Shown piece by piece: positions 8,560 through 17,667 of a stretch of 64,000 nt of DNA; the stretch's first letter is position 1, and each line of letters starts with the position of its first letter. The notes beneath the pieces are model-generated. The model made no database searches and was not told the DNA's origin. It saw only the letters and a list, made by a program, of their open reading frames with translations. A program made the position numbers and the translations under genes. The stretch is from Caulobacter sp. Root343 (GTDB taxonomy: Bacteria > Pseudomonadota > Alphaproteobacteria > Caulobacterales > Caulobacteraceae): assembly GCF_001425745.1 (NCBI RefSeq), contig NZ_LMDF01000001.1:167154-231153 (forward strand), read 5' to 3'.

Positions 8560-9483
8560 ATGATACTGACCTGTCCGGAGTGCGCCAGCCGCTATTTCGT
8601 CGACGACTCCAAGGTCGGTGCGGCGGGGCGTGTCGTGCGTTGCGCCTCGTGCGGGAACCGTTGGACGGCCCGTAACGAGGAGGCGAACGACCTCTTCGAC
8701 GAGCCCGAAGCGCCCACCCTCGCCAGCCAATTGGACAACGCCGAGCAGATCGCCGGCGCGGGGGGCGAAACCGACGAGCCGCCGGTCAGCGCGCTGCCGG
8801 GCGAAGAGCTGCCCAAGGTCTTCCGCGCCCGGGCCGACGCCGAGCGTCGCCTGCGCGAAGCCACCGCCACTGGGGTCATCTGGGCCGGCATGGCCGCGGC
8901 GATGGCCGTGGTCGTGGTCGCCGCCCTGATCTTCCGCATTGACGTCGTCCGGATCATGCCGGGCTCGGCCGGGGCCTATGCCGCCGTCGGCCTGCCGGTG
9001 AACACGGTGGGCCTGGTCATCGACCGCGACAGCATCAAGGCGATCCCCTTGATGCAGGACGGCCACGCGGCCGTGACCATCACCGGATCCATTCGCAACA
9101 TCACCGAGCACGAGGTGGTTTCACCGCCGCTGCGGGTCGAGCTGCTGAACGAGAAGGGCAAGCGCGTCGCCGGCCAGCTGGCCGCGGCCGCCGACGCCAA
9201 GATCCCGCCCGGCCAGGTGCGCCATTTCTCGATCACCTTCCTCGACCCGGCCCGGACCGCCAAGGATCTGCAGATCGGCTTCGCCACCGAACCGGGCGCG
9301 GCCAGGGCGGTGAAGACTGCTTTGAAAAAGCCGGAAGACCACGGCGGCGAGCCTGAACTGGCCCTGCGCGGGGTCCAGGACGCGGCCGCCGAGCACGAAG
9401 CGGCTGGACAGGAACCCCCGGGACATGAGAGCGGGGACGCAACCGTCCCCTCTGACTCTCACGAACCCGCGCACCATGAATGA
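8560..9483 (+). CDS. MJ0042-type zinc-ribbon/DUF3426 membrane protein
   Basis: The 307-residue protein begins with a zinc ribbon using CPEC (residues 5-8) and CASC (about 29-32), the MJ0042 motif. A single transmembrane helix follows (WAGMAAAMAVVVVAALIF), then a DUF3426 beta domain. The C-terminal tail is rich in E, H and P (HEAAGQEPPGHESG). The family occurs widely in proteobacteria with no proven role. The start at 8560 puts the ribbon at the N-terminus. An upstream frame exists but adds 32 unlikely residues. The end overlaps the next gene by 8 bp. Confidence 0.85.
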   Translation: MILTCPECASRYFVDDSKVGAAGRVVRCASCGNRWTARNEEANDLFDEPEAPTLASQLDNAEQIAGAGGETDEPPVSALPGEELPKVFRARADAERRLREATATGVIWAGMAAAMAVVVVAALIFRIDVVRIMPGSAGAYAAVGLPVNTVGLVIDRDSIKAIPLMQDGHAAVTITGSIRNITEHEVVSPPLRVELLNEKGKRVAGQLAAAADAKIPPGQVRHFSITFLDPARTAKDLQIGFATEPGAARAVKTALKKPEDHGGEPELALRGVQDAAAEHEAAGQEPPGHESGDATVPSDSHEPAHHE

Positions 9484-10006
9484 CACCAAGAAGCCCGAAG
9501 TCCTGATCTCGGAAGCCGAGATCGCCGAGCGGGTTCAGAAGCTGGCCGAGGCCATCGCGCCGCGTATTGACGACGACACCGTCGTGGTCTGCCTGCTGAC
9601 CGGCGGCCTGTGGTTCGCCGCCGACCTGACCCGCGCCCTCTACAAGGCCGGCCGCAACGTGCGGTTCGACGCCCTGTGGCTGGCCTCGTACCATGACGAG
9701 CGCAAGAGCACGGGTCGTTGCGAGGTTCGCGCCGACCTGCAGCGTCCGCTGATCGGCCGCCGCGCCCTGGTCGTCGACGACGTGTTCGACACCGGCCTGT
9801 CGCTGTCGGAAGCCGCTCGCCTGGTCAAGGACGCCGGCGCCAGCGAAGTGCTGACCGCCGTCTTCGCCCGCAAGCCCTGGCCCAAGGATCGTGGCATGGA
9901 GCCCGACTTCGTCGCCTGGGAAGCGCCCGCGCGCTACCTGGTCGGCTACGGCCTCGACGACGAGGGCAAGAGCCGCGGCCTGCCGTACATCGGCGCGCTG
10001 GACTGA
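9476..10006 (+). CDS. Purine phosphoribosyltransferase (HPRT-like)
   Basis: This 176-residue type I phosphoribosyltransferase has the PRPP-binding signature ALVVDDVFDTGLSLSEAA and the loop VCLLTGGLWFAADLTRAL. Such enzymes salvage hypoxanthine or guanine from PRPP. The exact base is not readable from the sequence. ATG 9476 lies inside the last codons of the previous gene (8-bp overlap), suggesting coupled translation. Confidence 0.85.
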   Translation: MNDTKKPEVLISEAEIAERVQKLAEAIAPRIDDDTVVVCLLTGGLWFAADLTRALYKAGRNVRFDALWLASYHDERKSTGRCEVRADLQRPLIGRRALVVDDVFDTGLSLSEAARLVKDAGASEVLTAVFARKPWPKDRGMEPDFVAWEAPARYLVGYGLDDEGKSRGLPYIGALD

Positions 10007-10014
10007 TATGATTT

Positions 10015-10142
10015 TGGCTTCCTTCTCCCCTTGCGGGAGAAGGTGTCGCCACAGGCGACGGATGAGGGGTTGAATGGCCTGTCCGATAGGACGGCCCAAC
10101 CCACTACGTGGGCCACCCTCTCCCGCAAGGGGAGAGGGGTTT
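10015..10142. repeat. Intergenic palindromic (REP-like) element between convergent genes
   Basis: The gap between the phosphoribosyltransferase and lysA is filled by a string of hairpins. Arms at 10021-10043 and 10116-10138 are near-perfect inverted copies, and each is itself a palindrome around a CCCCTTGCGGG core. Smaller stems GTCGCC/GGCGAC, a GGCC-GTCC/GGAC-GGCC stem and CCCA/TGGG lie between. It is placed to act as a bidirectional terminator. Similar elements are common between Caulobacter genes. Confidence 0.75.
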
Positions 10143-10145
10143 CGA

Positions 10146-11411
10146 TCACACCCAGTCCGGCACCAAGTCCCGCGCCAGCATCTCCTCATACGTCGGCCGC
10201 TTGCGGATCACCGCGTAGCGGTCGCCGTCGACCAGGACCTCGGGAACCAGCGGTCGGGTATTGTACTCGCTGGCCATGGCCGAGCCGTAGGCGCCAGCCG
10301 ACATGAAGGCCACCAGGTCCCCGGCCGCGAACGGCGGCAGGGCGCGATCGCGGGTGAAGGTGTCGCCCGTCTCGCAGACCGGACCGACCACGTCATAGAC
10401 CGTCTCGCCGGCGCGCTTCACCACCGGCCGGATGTCGTGGAAGGCGTCGTACATGGCCGGACGGACCAGATCGTTCATGGCCGCGTCGATGACCAGGAAC
10501 TTGCGGCCTTCCGGGCGCTCGTGGACGTGGATCACTTCCGACACCAGCACACCGGCGTTGGCGGCGATCACCCGGCCCGGCTCGAAGGCCAGTCTGACGT
10601 TCAATCCTCCGGTGACCTCGCCGACCATGGCGGCGAAGTCAGCGGGCGAGGGCGGTTCGGGATGGTTGAAGTACGGCACGCCCAGGCCGCCGCCCAGGTC
10701 GAGGCGCTCGACCGACAGGCCTTCGCCCAGCAGTTGCTCGACCAGGCCCCGCATCTTGGTGAAGGCGGCGCGCATCGGCGTCAGGTCGGTGATCTGGCTG
10801 CCGATGTGGCAGGCCACGCCGATGGGCTCGAGATTGGCGTTGTTGCTGGCGTTGGCGTAGAGGCGCGCGGCCTCGGCGAACGAGACGCCGAACTTGTTCT
10901 CGGACTTGCCGGTGGCGATCTTGGCGTGGCCGCCGGCCGCGACGTCCGGATTGACCCGGAAGGCGACCTTCGCCTTCAGGCCCAGACCCGCGGCGACGTC
11001 CGCGATCAGGTTCAGTTCCGGTTCGGACTCGACATTGATCTCGGCGACGCCGGTCTTCAGCGCGAACTCGATCTCGCGCCGCGCCTTGCCGACGCCGGAG
11101 AAGACGATGCGCTCGGGCGGGATGCCGGCGGCCAGGGCGCGGCGGACCTCGCCCTCCGAGACCGTGTCGGCTCCGGCCCCCAGGTCGCCCAGCACCTTCA
11201 GCACCGCGACGTTGGAGTTGGCCTTGACCGCGTAGGCGACCAGCGGATCGATGACACCCGCTGCCGCCAACGCGTCGCGGAACACCGTGAAGTGCCGCTC
11301 CAGGGTGGCGCGGCTATACACATAGACGGGCGTGCCGACCTCGGCCGCGATCTTGGCCAGGGGCACACCCTCGCAGGCCAGGCCCTCGGGGCCGTATTCG
11401 AAGTGATTCAA
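10146..11411 (-). CDS. lysA: Diaminopimelate decarboxylase
   Basis: This 421-residue fold-type III PLP enzyme converts meso-diaminopimelate to lysine. The PLP lysine is in AYAVKANSN near residue 61. HIGSQ, the GGGLGVPY phosphate loop and the active-site cysteine in GPVCETGDTF are all present. The start is TTG 11411. No earlier in-frame start fits. It is the last gene of argH-lptM-lysA, with 9 bp between lptM and lysA. Confidence 0.95.
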   Translation of the reverse strand: MNHFEYGPEGLACEGVPLAKIAAEVGTPVYVYSRATLERHFTVFRDALAAAGVIDPLVAYAVKANSNVAVLKVLGDLGAGADTVSEGEVRRALAAGIPPERIVFSGVGKARREIEFALKTGVAEINVESEPELNLIADVAAGLGLKAKVAFRVNPDVAAGGHAKIATGKSENKFGVSFAEAARLYANASNNANLEPIGVACHIGSQITDLTPMRAAFTKMRGLVEQLLGEGLSVERLDLGGGLGVPYFNHPEPPSPADFAAMVGEVTGGLNVRLAFEPGRVIAANAGVLVSEVIHVHERPEGRKFLVIDAAMNDLVRPAMYDAFHDIRPVVKRAGETVYDVVGPVCETGDTFTRDRALPPFAAGDLVAFMSAGAYGSAMASEYNTRPLVPEVLVDGDRYAVIRKRPTYEEMLARDLVPDWV

Positions 11412-11420
11412 CGGAGTGCC

Positions 11421-11726
11421 TTAGTTGGGCGTGGCGCCGGGGAAGCCGGCCGCGGACGGACCGCCGAACGGATCCTTGGTGCCCGGCAGCGGGGCGGCGC
11501 GGATGGTGCGGCTGCTGGAGGCCGGGTCGCGGATCTCCTGGGCGCCGCCGGCGCGGGCGGGCTGGTTGGCCTGGGCCGAGGCGGCGCGGCGCTCGGCCTG
11601 CCAGGCGGCCTTCTTCTGGGCGTCCCACAGCGGCGCGGGACGTTCCAGAGCGCCTTGCTTGCCGCAGGCCGAGGCGGTCATGGCGAGCGCCGCCAACGCG
11701 AGCAGAGTTACGGAACGCGGGTTCAT
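11421..11726 (-). CDS. lptM: Small lipoprotein, LptM/YifL-like
   Basis: This 101-residue lipoprotein has signal peptide [27 protein letters not shown], with the lipobox cysteine near residue 18 and the CGxKGxL-type start of the mature part typical of LptM (YifL). LptM assists LptD oxidative maturation in E. coli. The argH-lptM-lysA order is common in alphaproteobacteria. The C-terminal half is proline-rich and low complexity. ATG 11726 overlaps the argH stop (ATGA) and has GGAAG upstream. Confidence 0.75.
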   Translation of the reverse strand: MNPRSVTLLALAALAMTASACGKQGALERPAPLWDAQKKAAWQAERRAASAQANQPARAGGAQEIRDPASSSRTIRAAPLPGTKDPFGGPSAAGFPGATPN

Positions 11727-13144
11727 GCGAGCACTTCCTTCCAACGCGCGATCTGGGCGCGGACCTGGGCGGGGGCGGTCCCGCCGTAGCTCATGCGGCT
11801 GGCCGCCGAGGCGGCCGGAGTCAAAACGGCGTAGACGTCCTGGGTGATCCGCGACTCGATCGCCTGGAATTGCTCCAGGGAAAGATCCGCCAGGTCGACG
11901 CCCAAGCCCTCCGCCGTCTTCACGGCCGAGCCTGTCACGTGGTGGGCGTCGCGGAAAGGCATGTTCAGCGTCCGCACCAGCCAGTCGGCCAGGTCCGTCG
12001 CGGTCGAGAAGCCCGCGCCGGCCGCCTTGGCCATGGCGTCAGTGTTCGGCGTCAGGTCCGAGACCATGCCGGCCATGGCTAGCAGGCTCAGCTCCAGGGC
12101 GTCGAACGCCTCGAAGGTCGGGACCTTGTCTTCCTGCATGTCCTTCGAATAGGCCAGCGGCAGGCCCTTCATGACCACGGTCAGGGTGGTCAGCGAACCC
12201 AGGATGCGGCCGACCTTGGCGCGGATCAGCTCGGCGGCGTCGGGGTTCTTCTTCTGCGGCATGATCGAGCTGCCGGTCGTGAAGGCGTCGGTCAGCTTGA
12301 TGAAGCCGAACATCGGCGTCGTCCACAGTACGATCTCCTCGGCCAGACGCGACAGGTGCGTGGCGGTGATCGAGGCCGCCGACAGGGCTTCCAGCGCGAA
12401 GTCGCGGGCCGAGACGCTGTCCAGCGAATTGGCGGTCGGGCGGTCGAAGCCCAGAGCGGTCGCCGTCTGCTGGCGGTCGATCGGGAACGGCGAACCGGCC
12501 AGGGCCGCCGCGCCCAGCGGGCACTCGTTCATGCGCGCCCGGGCGTCGCGGAAACGCGAGGCGTCGCGGCCGAACATTTCGACATAGGCCATCAGGTGGT
12601 GGCCGAAGGTCACCGGCTGGGCCGGCTGCAGATGGGTGAAGCCCGGCATCAGGGCGTCGGCATAGGCTTCCGCCTGGGCCAGCAGCGCCTTCTGCAGCGC
12701 CTCCAGCTGGCCCGCCGAGCGGTCGCAGGCGTCGCGGACCCACAGGCGGAAATCGACAGCCACCTGGTCATTGCGCGAGCGGGCGGTGTGCAGACGGCCG
12801 GCGGTCGCGCCAATCATCTCGCGCAGCCGCGCCTCGATGTTCATGTGGATGTCTTCGTACTCGTCACGGAACGGGAAGGTCCCGGTCGTGATCTCGTCCT
12901 CGATCCGGGCGAGGCCGCCGAGGATTTCCTCACCATCGCTGCTTGAAATCACGCCCTGGTTCATCAACATCCGCGCGTGGGCGCGGGAACCCGCCAGGTC
13001 TTGCGCCCAAAGGCGCTTGTCGAAGCCGATGGAGACGTTGATCGCCTGCATCAGTTCCGCCGGCTTGGCCGTGAACCGACCGCCCCACATGGCTTGACCC
13101 TGGCCTTTCACTGGCTTGGGCGTATCGGAGGCGTTGTCGGTCAT
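11723..13144 (-). CDS. argH: Argininosuccinate lyase
   Basis: This 473-residue enzyme splits argininosuccinate to arginine and fumarate. It has the fumarase/aspartase superfamily signature [12 protein letters not shown] with the catalytic serine loop, and [16 protein letters not shown]. The ATG at 13144 is immediately head-to-head with the ATG of the TlpA gene at 13145 (shared CATATG). A GTG at 13159 would overlap that gene. With no space between the two starts, at least one promoter must lie inside the other gene, or one transcript is leaderless. Confidence 0.95.
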   Translation of the reverse strand: MTDNASDTPKPVKGQGQAMWGGRFTAKPAELMQAINVSIGFDKRLWAQDLAGSRAHARMLMNQGVISSSDGEEILGGLARIEDEITTGTFPFRDEYEDIHMNIEARLREMIGATAGRLHTARSRNDQVAVDFRLWVRDACDRSAGQLEALQKALLAQAEAYADALMPGFTHLQPAQPVTFGHHLMAYVEMFGRDASRFRDARARMNECPLGAAALAGSPFPIDRQQTATALGFDRPTANSLDSVSARDFALEALSAASITATHLSRLAEEIVLWTTPMFGFIKLTDAFTTGSSIMPQKKNPDAAELIRAKVGRILGSLTTLTVVMKGLPLAYSKDMQEDKVPTFEAFDALELSLLAMAGMVSDLTPNTDAMAKAAGAGFSTATDLADWLVRTLNMPFRDAHHVTGSAVKTAEGLGVDLADLSLEQFQAIESRITQDVYAVLTPAASAASRMSYGGTAPAQVRAQIARWKEVLA

Positions 13145-13777
13145 ATGAACGAAGTCCACTTGGTCGAAGACGGCAAGGCCGCGCCGAAGCGCAACCCCCT
13201 GAAATGGGCGATCTCGGGCGTCGCCTTGGTGGGCGCCGCGGCGGTTCTATACGTCATCGCCACCGCTTCGTTCAAACCCCATGGCCCCGCTGATCTGAGA
13301 GAATTCAAGAAGGCCTCGCTGGAAAAGCTCGACGTGCCCGCCATGCCGCGCGCCGCGCCCGATACGGTGTTCACCAGCCTGGATGGCAAGCCGGCGACCT
13401 TGGCCGATTTCAAGGGCCGCGTGGTGGTGATGAACCTGTGGGCGACCTGGTGCGCGCCCTGCAAGGCCGAGATGCCGACCCTGGCCAAACTACAGGCGGC
13501 CTACGCCACCCAGCCGGTCACCGTGCTGCCGATCAGCGTCGACCGCGACAGCGATCTGAACCTGATCAACGAAGAAATGGCCGCCAACCCGCCGCTGAAG
13601 ACCTATCGCGATCCGGGCTACAAGCTCTCGTTCGCCATGGAGCCGCGCGCAGCGGGCTATCCGACGACGGTCATCTATGACCGCCAGGGCCGCGAGCGCG
13701 CTCGGATGGCGGGCCCCGCCGACTGGTCCAGTCCCGAGGCCAAGGGAATCGTCGAGAAGCTGTTGGCCGAGAAGTGA
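13145..13777 (+). CDS. tlpA: TlpA-like thiol:disulfide oxidoreductase
   Basis: This 210-residue thioredoxin-fold protein is anchored in the membrane by a helix ([24 protein letters not shown], about residues 19-42). The redox motif is WCAPC in [15 protein letters not shown] near residues 98-112, and the cis-proline is in [12 protein letters not shown]. TlpA proteins reduce periplasmic cysteines in cytochrome c and oxidase maturation. It starts base-to-base against argH and overlaps the following acetyltransferase (GTGA). Confidence 0.9.
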   Translation: MNEVHLVEDGKAAPKRNPLKWAISGVALVGAAAVLYVIATASFKPHGPADLREFKKASLEKLDVPAMPRAAPDTVFTSLDGKPATLADFKGRVVVMNLWATWCAPCKAEMPTLAKLQAAYATQPVTVLPISVDRDSDLNLINEEMAANPPLKTYRDPGYKLSFAMEPRAAGYPTTVIYDRQGRERARMAGPADWSSPEAKGIVEKLLAEK

Positions 13778-14502
13778 TCGATCCCCGGCTTCTCGAACCT
13801 CTCGCCGACGACGCCTGGCCGGCGCGCGAACGGGCTCGGCTGGGCGGTTGGCGGCTGAACGCCTCGTCCGGCCGCTCGATGCGGATCAACGCTTGCTGGC
13901 CGCTGGCGGCGCCCGACCGAGACCCTGAGACGGCCCTTGATGCCGTCGAGGCTTGGTTTGCAGAGCGGGGCCTGCCGCCGCGCTTCAAGCTGACCGACGG
14001 CGTGTTCGCCCCTGACGACCTGCCCGAGCGCCTCGCCGCGCGGGGCTATGCGCCCTGCAAGGAGACGGTGGTCATGCTGGGCTCGACAGGCGGGGAGGGC
14101 GATCCCGAGGTTCGGGTCACGGCAGCGCCGGATGCGACGTTCGAGGCGGTATTCACCGCCACGGCCGGCGATCCGGAAGACGGCCGCGAGCGCCTCGACG
14201 CCCTGGGTCGCATCCCCGCGCCGGCGCGCTTCGTCCGGCTCGACATCGACGGCGCGCCGGCGGCGATCGGGGCCAGCGCCATCGGCGGCGGCTTCGCCGG
14301 CGTCTTCGGCATGCGCACCGCGCCCGACCATCGCCGCAAGGGCCTGGCCCGCCGGGTGCTGCGCGGCCTGCTGGCCGAGGCTGGGGCCCTGGGCGCCGCG
14401 CGCGCCTGGCTACAGGTCGAGGCCGACAACGCCCCCGCCATCGCCCTCTATGCCGACGAAGGGTTCGAGCCCGCCTACGCTTATCGCTACTGGGTACGCT
14501 GA
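13774..14502 (+). CDS. GNAT family N-acetyltransferase
   Basis: In this 242-residue protein the C-terminal half is a clear GNAT domain: AGVFGMRTAPDHRRKGLARRVLRG is the acetyl-CoA pyrophosphate loop (RRKGLA), and WLQVEADNAPAIALYADEGFEPAYAYRYW is motif B. The N-terminal half is a second, degenerate GNAT-like unit. The substrate is unknown. GTG 13774 overlaps the tlpA stop. Confidence 0.87.
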   Translation: MIDPRLLEPLADDAWPARERARLGGWRLNASSGRSMRINACWPLAAPDRDPETALDAVEAWFAERGLPPRFKLTDGVFAPDDLPERLAARGYAPCKETVVMLGSTGGEGDPEVRVTAAPDATFEAVFTATAGDPEDGRERLDALGRIPAPARFVRLDIDGAPAAIGASAIGGGFAGVFGMRTAPDHRRKGLARRVLRGLLAEAGALGAARAWLQVEADNAPAIALYADEGFEPAYAYRYWVR

Positions 14503-14549
14503 ACATCGAGGCGCCTTTGCGGGCATCGTCCGCGACGGCTCTTTTATAG

Positions 14550-14572
14550 ACAAGTTTACAAAACAAACTTGT
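14550..14572. promoter_or_regulatory. Perfect inverted repeat upstream of the acyltransferase gene, probable operator
   Basis: ACAAGTTT and AAACTTGT form a perfect 8-bp inverted repeat with a 7-nt spacer, in an AT-rich island, ending 40 bp before the acyltransferase start. The size fits a TetR-type dimer site. The TetR gene at 17668-18297 in the same cluster is a candidate, but the site upstream of tetR has different arms. Confidence 0.55.
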
Positions 14573-14612
14573 TGATGCATCGTGTGACTGTCTCAAGAGG
14601 GGAGCCAAGCCC

Positions 14613-15830
14613 ATGCACGCGCCGCTCAGCGCCACCGAACGATCGACCGTCGCCCGGATCGGCGGCCGCAACGCCCCGATCGGCGCCTTGCGCGCCTTCG
14701 TCACCTTGCTGGTGATCGCCCATCACGCGGTGCTGACCTATCACCCGTACGCGCCGCCCCCGAAGGCGTTCGGCGCCCCGCCGATCCTGTGGACGGCCTT
14801 CCCGGTGGTGGATCCGCAGAGATTCGGCGGGTTCGGGATCCTGACCCTGGTCAACGACATGTTCTTCATGTCGCTGATGTTCTTCATCTCGGGCCTGTTC
14901 GTCGCCGACGGCCTGCGGACCAGGGGCGCGGGCGGTTTCCTGAAGACGAGGGCGCTGAGGCTGGGGATCCCGTTCGTCCTCGGCGTCGGCCTGTTGGCGC
15001 CGCTGGCCTATTTCCCCGCCTGGCTGCAGTCGGGCGGCGCGCCGTCCTTCGCGGCGTTCGCGAACGCCTGGACCCACCTGCCGTTCTGGCCCAGCGGCCC
15101 GGCCTGGTTCCTATGGGTGCTGCTGGCGTTCGGCGCGATCGTCACGGCGGCGTACGCCCTGTTCCCCGGCGTGACGGATGAGCTGGGTCGCCTGGCCCAA
15201 GGGGCGGATCGCAAGCCAGCCCGGTTCTTCTGGGGGCTCGTGATCGCCAGCGTGCTGGCCTACCTGCCGCTGTCGATGACAACGCCTTTCGGTCACTGGA
15301 CCACGGTTGGACCGTTCGTGGTCCAGACCGCCCGCGTGGGTCACTACTTCGTCTATTTCCTGGCCGGGATCGCCGTCGGCGCGGCGGGCGTCGGCCAGGG
15401 CCTCACGGATCCGGAGGGCAAGCTGGCCAAGCGCTGGTGGCTTTGGCAGCTAGCGCCGGTCCTGCCGATCGTCGGCGGCGTGGCCGCGATGATCATGGCC
15501 TTCTCGCCCAACCCGCCGCCTCGGATGTTCCTGGACCTGTTCGGCGGCGTGAGCTTCGCCCTCGCCTGCGCGACCCTGTCGTTCGCGGCCCTGGCGACCT
15601 TCCTGCGCTTCGTCCGCGAGACCGGTCCGGTGGGCAAGAGCCTGCAGGCCAACGCCTACGGCATGTACCTGACCCACTATGTCTTCACCGCCTGGCTGGG
15701 CTGGATGCTGCTGCCGCAGAGCTGGGGCGGCCTGGCCAAGGGCTGCGCGGTGTTTGGCGGGGCGGTGGCCCTGAGCTGGCTGACCACCATGGTCCTGCGC
15801 CGCATGCCGCTGTTGGGACGAATCCTATGA
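14613..15830 (+). CDS. Integral-membrane acyltransferase (acyltransferase-3/MdoC type)
   Basis: This 405-residue protein has about ten hydrophobic helices. The N-terminal RAFVTLLVIAHHAVLTYHPY carries the conserved histidine of acyltransferase family 3, and FFISGLFVADGLRTRGAGGFLKTRALRLGIPF is the family's arginine-rich helix. Members transfer acyl or succinyl groups to glycans (OpgC/MdoC) or other cell-surface molecules. The substrate is not known. It is followed with a 4-bp overlap by a second membrane protein and then a winged-helix protein, forming a small operon downstream of the operator-like repeat. Confidence 0.85.
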   Translation: MHAPLSATERSTVARIGGRNAPIGALRAFVTLLVIAHHAVLTYHPYAPPPKAFGAPPILWTAFPVVDPQRFGGFGILTLVNDMFFMSLMFFISGLFVADGLRTRGAGGFLKTRALRLGIPFVLGVGLLAPLAYFPAWLQSGGAPSFAAFANAWTHLPFWPSGPAWFLWVLLAFGAIVTAAYALFPGVTDELGRLAQGADRKPARFFWGLVIASVLAYLPLSMTTPFGHWTTVGPFVVQTARVGHYFVYFLAGIAVGAAGVGQGLTDPEGKLAKRWWLWQLAPVLPIVGGVAAMIMAFSPNPPPRMFLDLFGGVSFALACATLSFAALATFLRFVRETGPVGKSLQANAYGMYLTHYVFTAWLGWMLLPQSWGGLAKGCAVFGGAVALSWLTTMVLRRMPLLGRIL

Positions 15831-16495
15831 CCGTCCATGATGGCGCTGAAGGGGGCCGGCCCATGAACGACAAGCTGAAGACGGTCCAGGACGACCTGGC
15901 CTTCCTGCGGACCATCGCCGAGGGTGGCGGTGAGCGGGGCGGTCTGGGTGTGGCCGGTGGCGCGCTGTATGGCGCGGCGGGGCTGATCTACGGGATCCAG
16001 ACCCTGGGCCATTTCGCGCAGGTGAAGGGCGTTCTGGTCTTGCCGCCGTTGGGCAGTCTGGTCCTGGGCTGGCTGCCGACCGTGATCTTCCTGATCCTGA
16101 TGATCATCGTGATCATCATCGATCGCAAGAAGCCCCAGGTCGGGGTCGCCAACCGCGCCGTCAACGCCGCCTTCTCGGGCGCCGGCGTGGCCAATCTGGC
16201 CCTGATCCTGGTCTTCGCCACCGCCGCCGCGCGCCATCACGACTTCCGCTACTGGTTGTTCCATCCCGCGGTGGTGTTCGTGATCCAAGGCGCCGTCTGG
16301 TTCGTCATCTTCGCGTTGCGCAAGCGGCCCTGGATGGCGCTGGTCTCGGTCGGCTGGCTGGTCTGCGGCGTGGCCATGGGCATGTTGATCGACCGGGCCG
16401 ACGTCTATCTGCTGATCGCGAGCTTCGGCCTCTTCGCCTTCATGATGGCTCCGGGCTTCTTCATGATGCGCCAGGCCCAGCGGTTGGCGCCTTAA
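15827..16495 (+). CDS. Six-helix membrane protein of unknown function
   Basis: This 222-residue protein (from ATG 15827, ATGA overlap with the acyltransferase) has a short charged N-terminus and about six transmembrane helices, for example LPTVIFLILMIIVIIID and HPAVVFVIQGAVWFVIFA. An ATG at 15863 with AAGGGGGC upstream would give 210 residues starting MNDKLKTVQDDLAFL and may be the true start. I do not recognise the family. The following winged-helix gene is 6 bp away, so this may be the membrane partner of a regulator. Confidence 0.75.
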   Translation: MTVHDGAEGGRPMNDKLKTVQDDLAFLRTIAEGGGERGGLGVAGGALYGAAGLIYGIQTLGHFAQVKGVLVLPPLGSLVLGWLPTVIFLILMIIVIIIDRKKPQVGVANRAVNAAFSGAGVANLALILVFATAAARHHDFRYWLFHPAVVFVIQGAVWFVIFALRKRPWMALVSVGWLVCGVAMGMLIDRADVYLLIASFGLFAFMMAPGFFMMRQAQRLAP

Positions 16496-16501
16496 ACGAT
16501 C

Positions 16502-16813
16502 GTGGCGGGCAAGTTCGACATCAGCGGGCTGGACGACGTCATCCACGGCCGGGTGCGGCTGGGGATCGTCGCCTATCTGGCCAGCGCCGAGGTTGCCGAC
16601 TTCACCGAGCTGAAGGCGCTGCTGGAGGTGACCCAGGGCAATCTGTCGGTCCATCTGCGCAAGCTGGAGGAGGCCGGCTATGTCGCCATCGACAAGAGCT
16701 TCGTCGGCCGCAAGCCCCTGACCCGCGTGCGCCTGACCGAGGCGGGGCGGGCGGCCTTCGGCAACTATTTGAAGGCCATGGGACGATTGGTGGAGCAGGC
16801 GGGCGGAGGCTAG
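16502..16813 (+). CDS. Winged-helix transcriptional regulator (MarR/ArsR-like)
   Basis: This 103-residue protein is essentially one winged helix-turn-helix: ELKALLEVTQGNLSVHLRKLEEAGYV is the HTH with recognition helix, and KPLTRVRLTEAGRAAF the wing. It resembles the DUF/HTH_34 regulators that often sit beside small membrane proteins. GTG 16502 is the only suitable start. The targets are unknown. It overlaps gluQRS by four bases, convergently. Confidence 0.82.
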   Translation: MAGKFDISGLDDVIHGRVRLGIVAYLASAEVADFTELKALLEVTQGNLSVHLRKLEEAGYVAIDKSFVGRKPLTRVRLTEAGRAAFGNYLKAMGRLVEQAGGG

Positions 16814-17649
16814 AAGCCGAGTTCGGTTCGGAGCTCATCCGCCGTCACCCCCGCCGCCCGCAGTTCCCGCAGCGTCTCCGCTCTGTCGCGTTTGGCGTAA
16901 CGCCGGCCGTCCGGACCGACCAGCAGCCCGTGATGGCGATAGCTCGGCGTCGGCAAGTCCAACAAGGCTTGCAGCAGGCGCTGGATGTGCGCGGCCTCGA
17001 ACAGATCCTGACCCCGGACGACGCGGGTGACGCCCTGCAGCGCATCGTCGTGGACCACGGCCAGGTGGTATGCGACGCCGACGTCCTTGCGCGCCAGGAC
17101 GATATCGCCAGCGGTCTCGGGCATGGCCTGGATCAGGCCGGTCTCGCCGTGGGGACCGGCGCCCTCTTCCAGAAAGGTCAGCGTCTCGAAGCCGCCCAGC
17201 GCCTCGCGCGCCGCCGCTAGCGACAGCCGCCAGGCGAAGGCCTCGCCGCGCGCCAGTCGTTCGGCTTCGTCGTCCGCGTCCAGGGGCGCGCCGACATAGG
17301 GGACCGCCGGTTCATGGGGAGCGCGGCCGATGTCGAGCTCCTTGCGGGTCTTGAAGCAGCGATAGACCAGGCCACGCCGGCGCAGGGCCTCGATGGCCGC
17401 GTGGTAGTCGGCCAGGTGCTCGGACTGCCGCCGGACTGGCTCTTCCCACTGCAATCCCAGCCAGGTCAGGTCCTCGACGATCGCCGCGTCGTATTCGGGC
17501 CGGCAACGGGTGGCGTCGATGTCCTCGATGCGTAGTAGGAAACGGCCGCCGGCCTCCCGCGCGGCCTGGAAGGCGGTGAGGGCCGAGAAGGCGTGACCGC
17601 GATGCAGGTAGCCCGTCGGCGACGGGGCGAACCGGGTGACGAAGGTCAC
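16810..17649 (-). CDS. gluQRS: Glutamyl-Q tRNA(Asp) synthetase
   Basis: This 279-residue truncated GluRS paralogue lacks an anticodon-binding domain. It glutamylates the queuosine base of tRNA(Asp). The HIGH-like motif is in FAPSPTGYLHRGHAFSAL (residues 6-23), and the KMSKS position reads RYAKRDRAETL. I prefer GTG 17649, with GAGG 8 nt upstream, over GTG 17667. It starts 18 bp after the TetR stop on the same strand. Confidence 0.9.
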   Translation of the reverse strand: MTFVTRFAPSPTGYLHRGHAFSALTAFQAAREAGGRFLLRIEDIDATRCRPEYDAAIVEDLTWLGLQWEEPVRRQSEHLADYHAAIEALRRRGLVYRCFKTRKELDIGRAPHEPAVPYVGAPLDADDEAERLARGEAFAWRLSLAAAREALGGFETLTFLEEGAGPHGETGLIQAMPETAGDIVLARKDVGVAYHLAVVHDDALQGVTRVVRGQDLFEAAHIQRLLQALLDLPTPSYRHHGLLVGPDGRRYAKRDRAETLRELRAAGVTADELRTELGF

Positions 17650-17667
17650 GCTCAGCCTCGGTCCCAC

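Noticed and set aside
10015..10142. CRISPR-like array in the lysA intergenic region
   Set aside because: Units are inverted hairpins, not direct repeats with spacers, and no cas genes are present.
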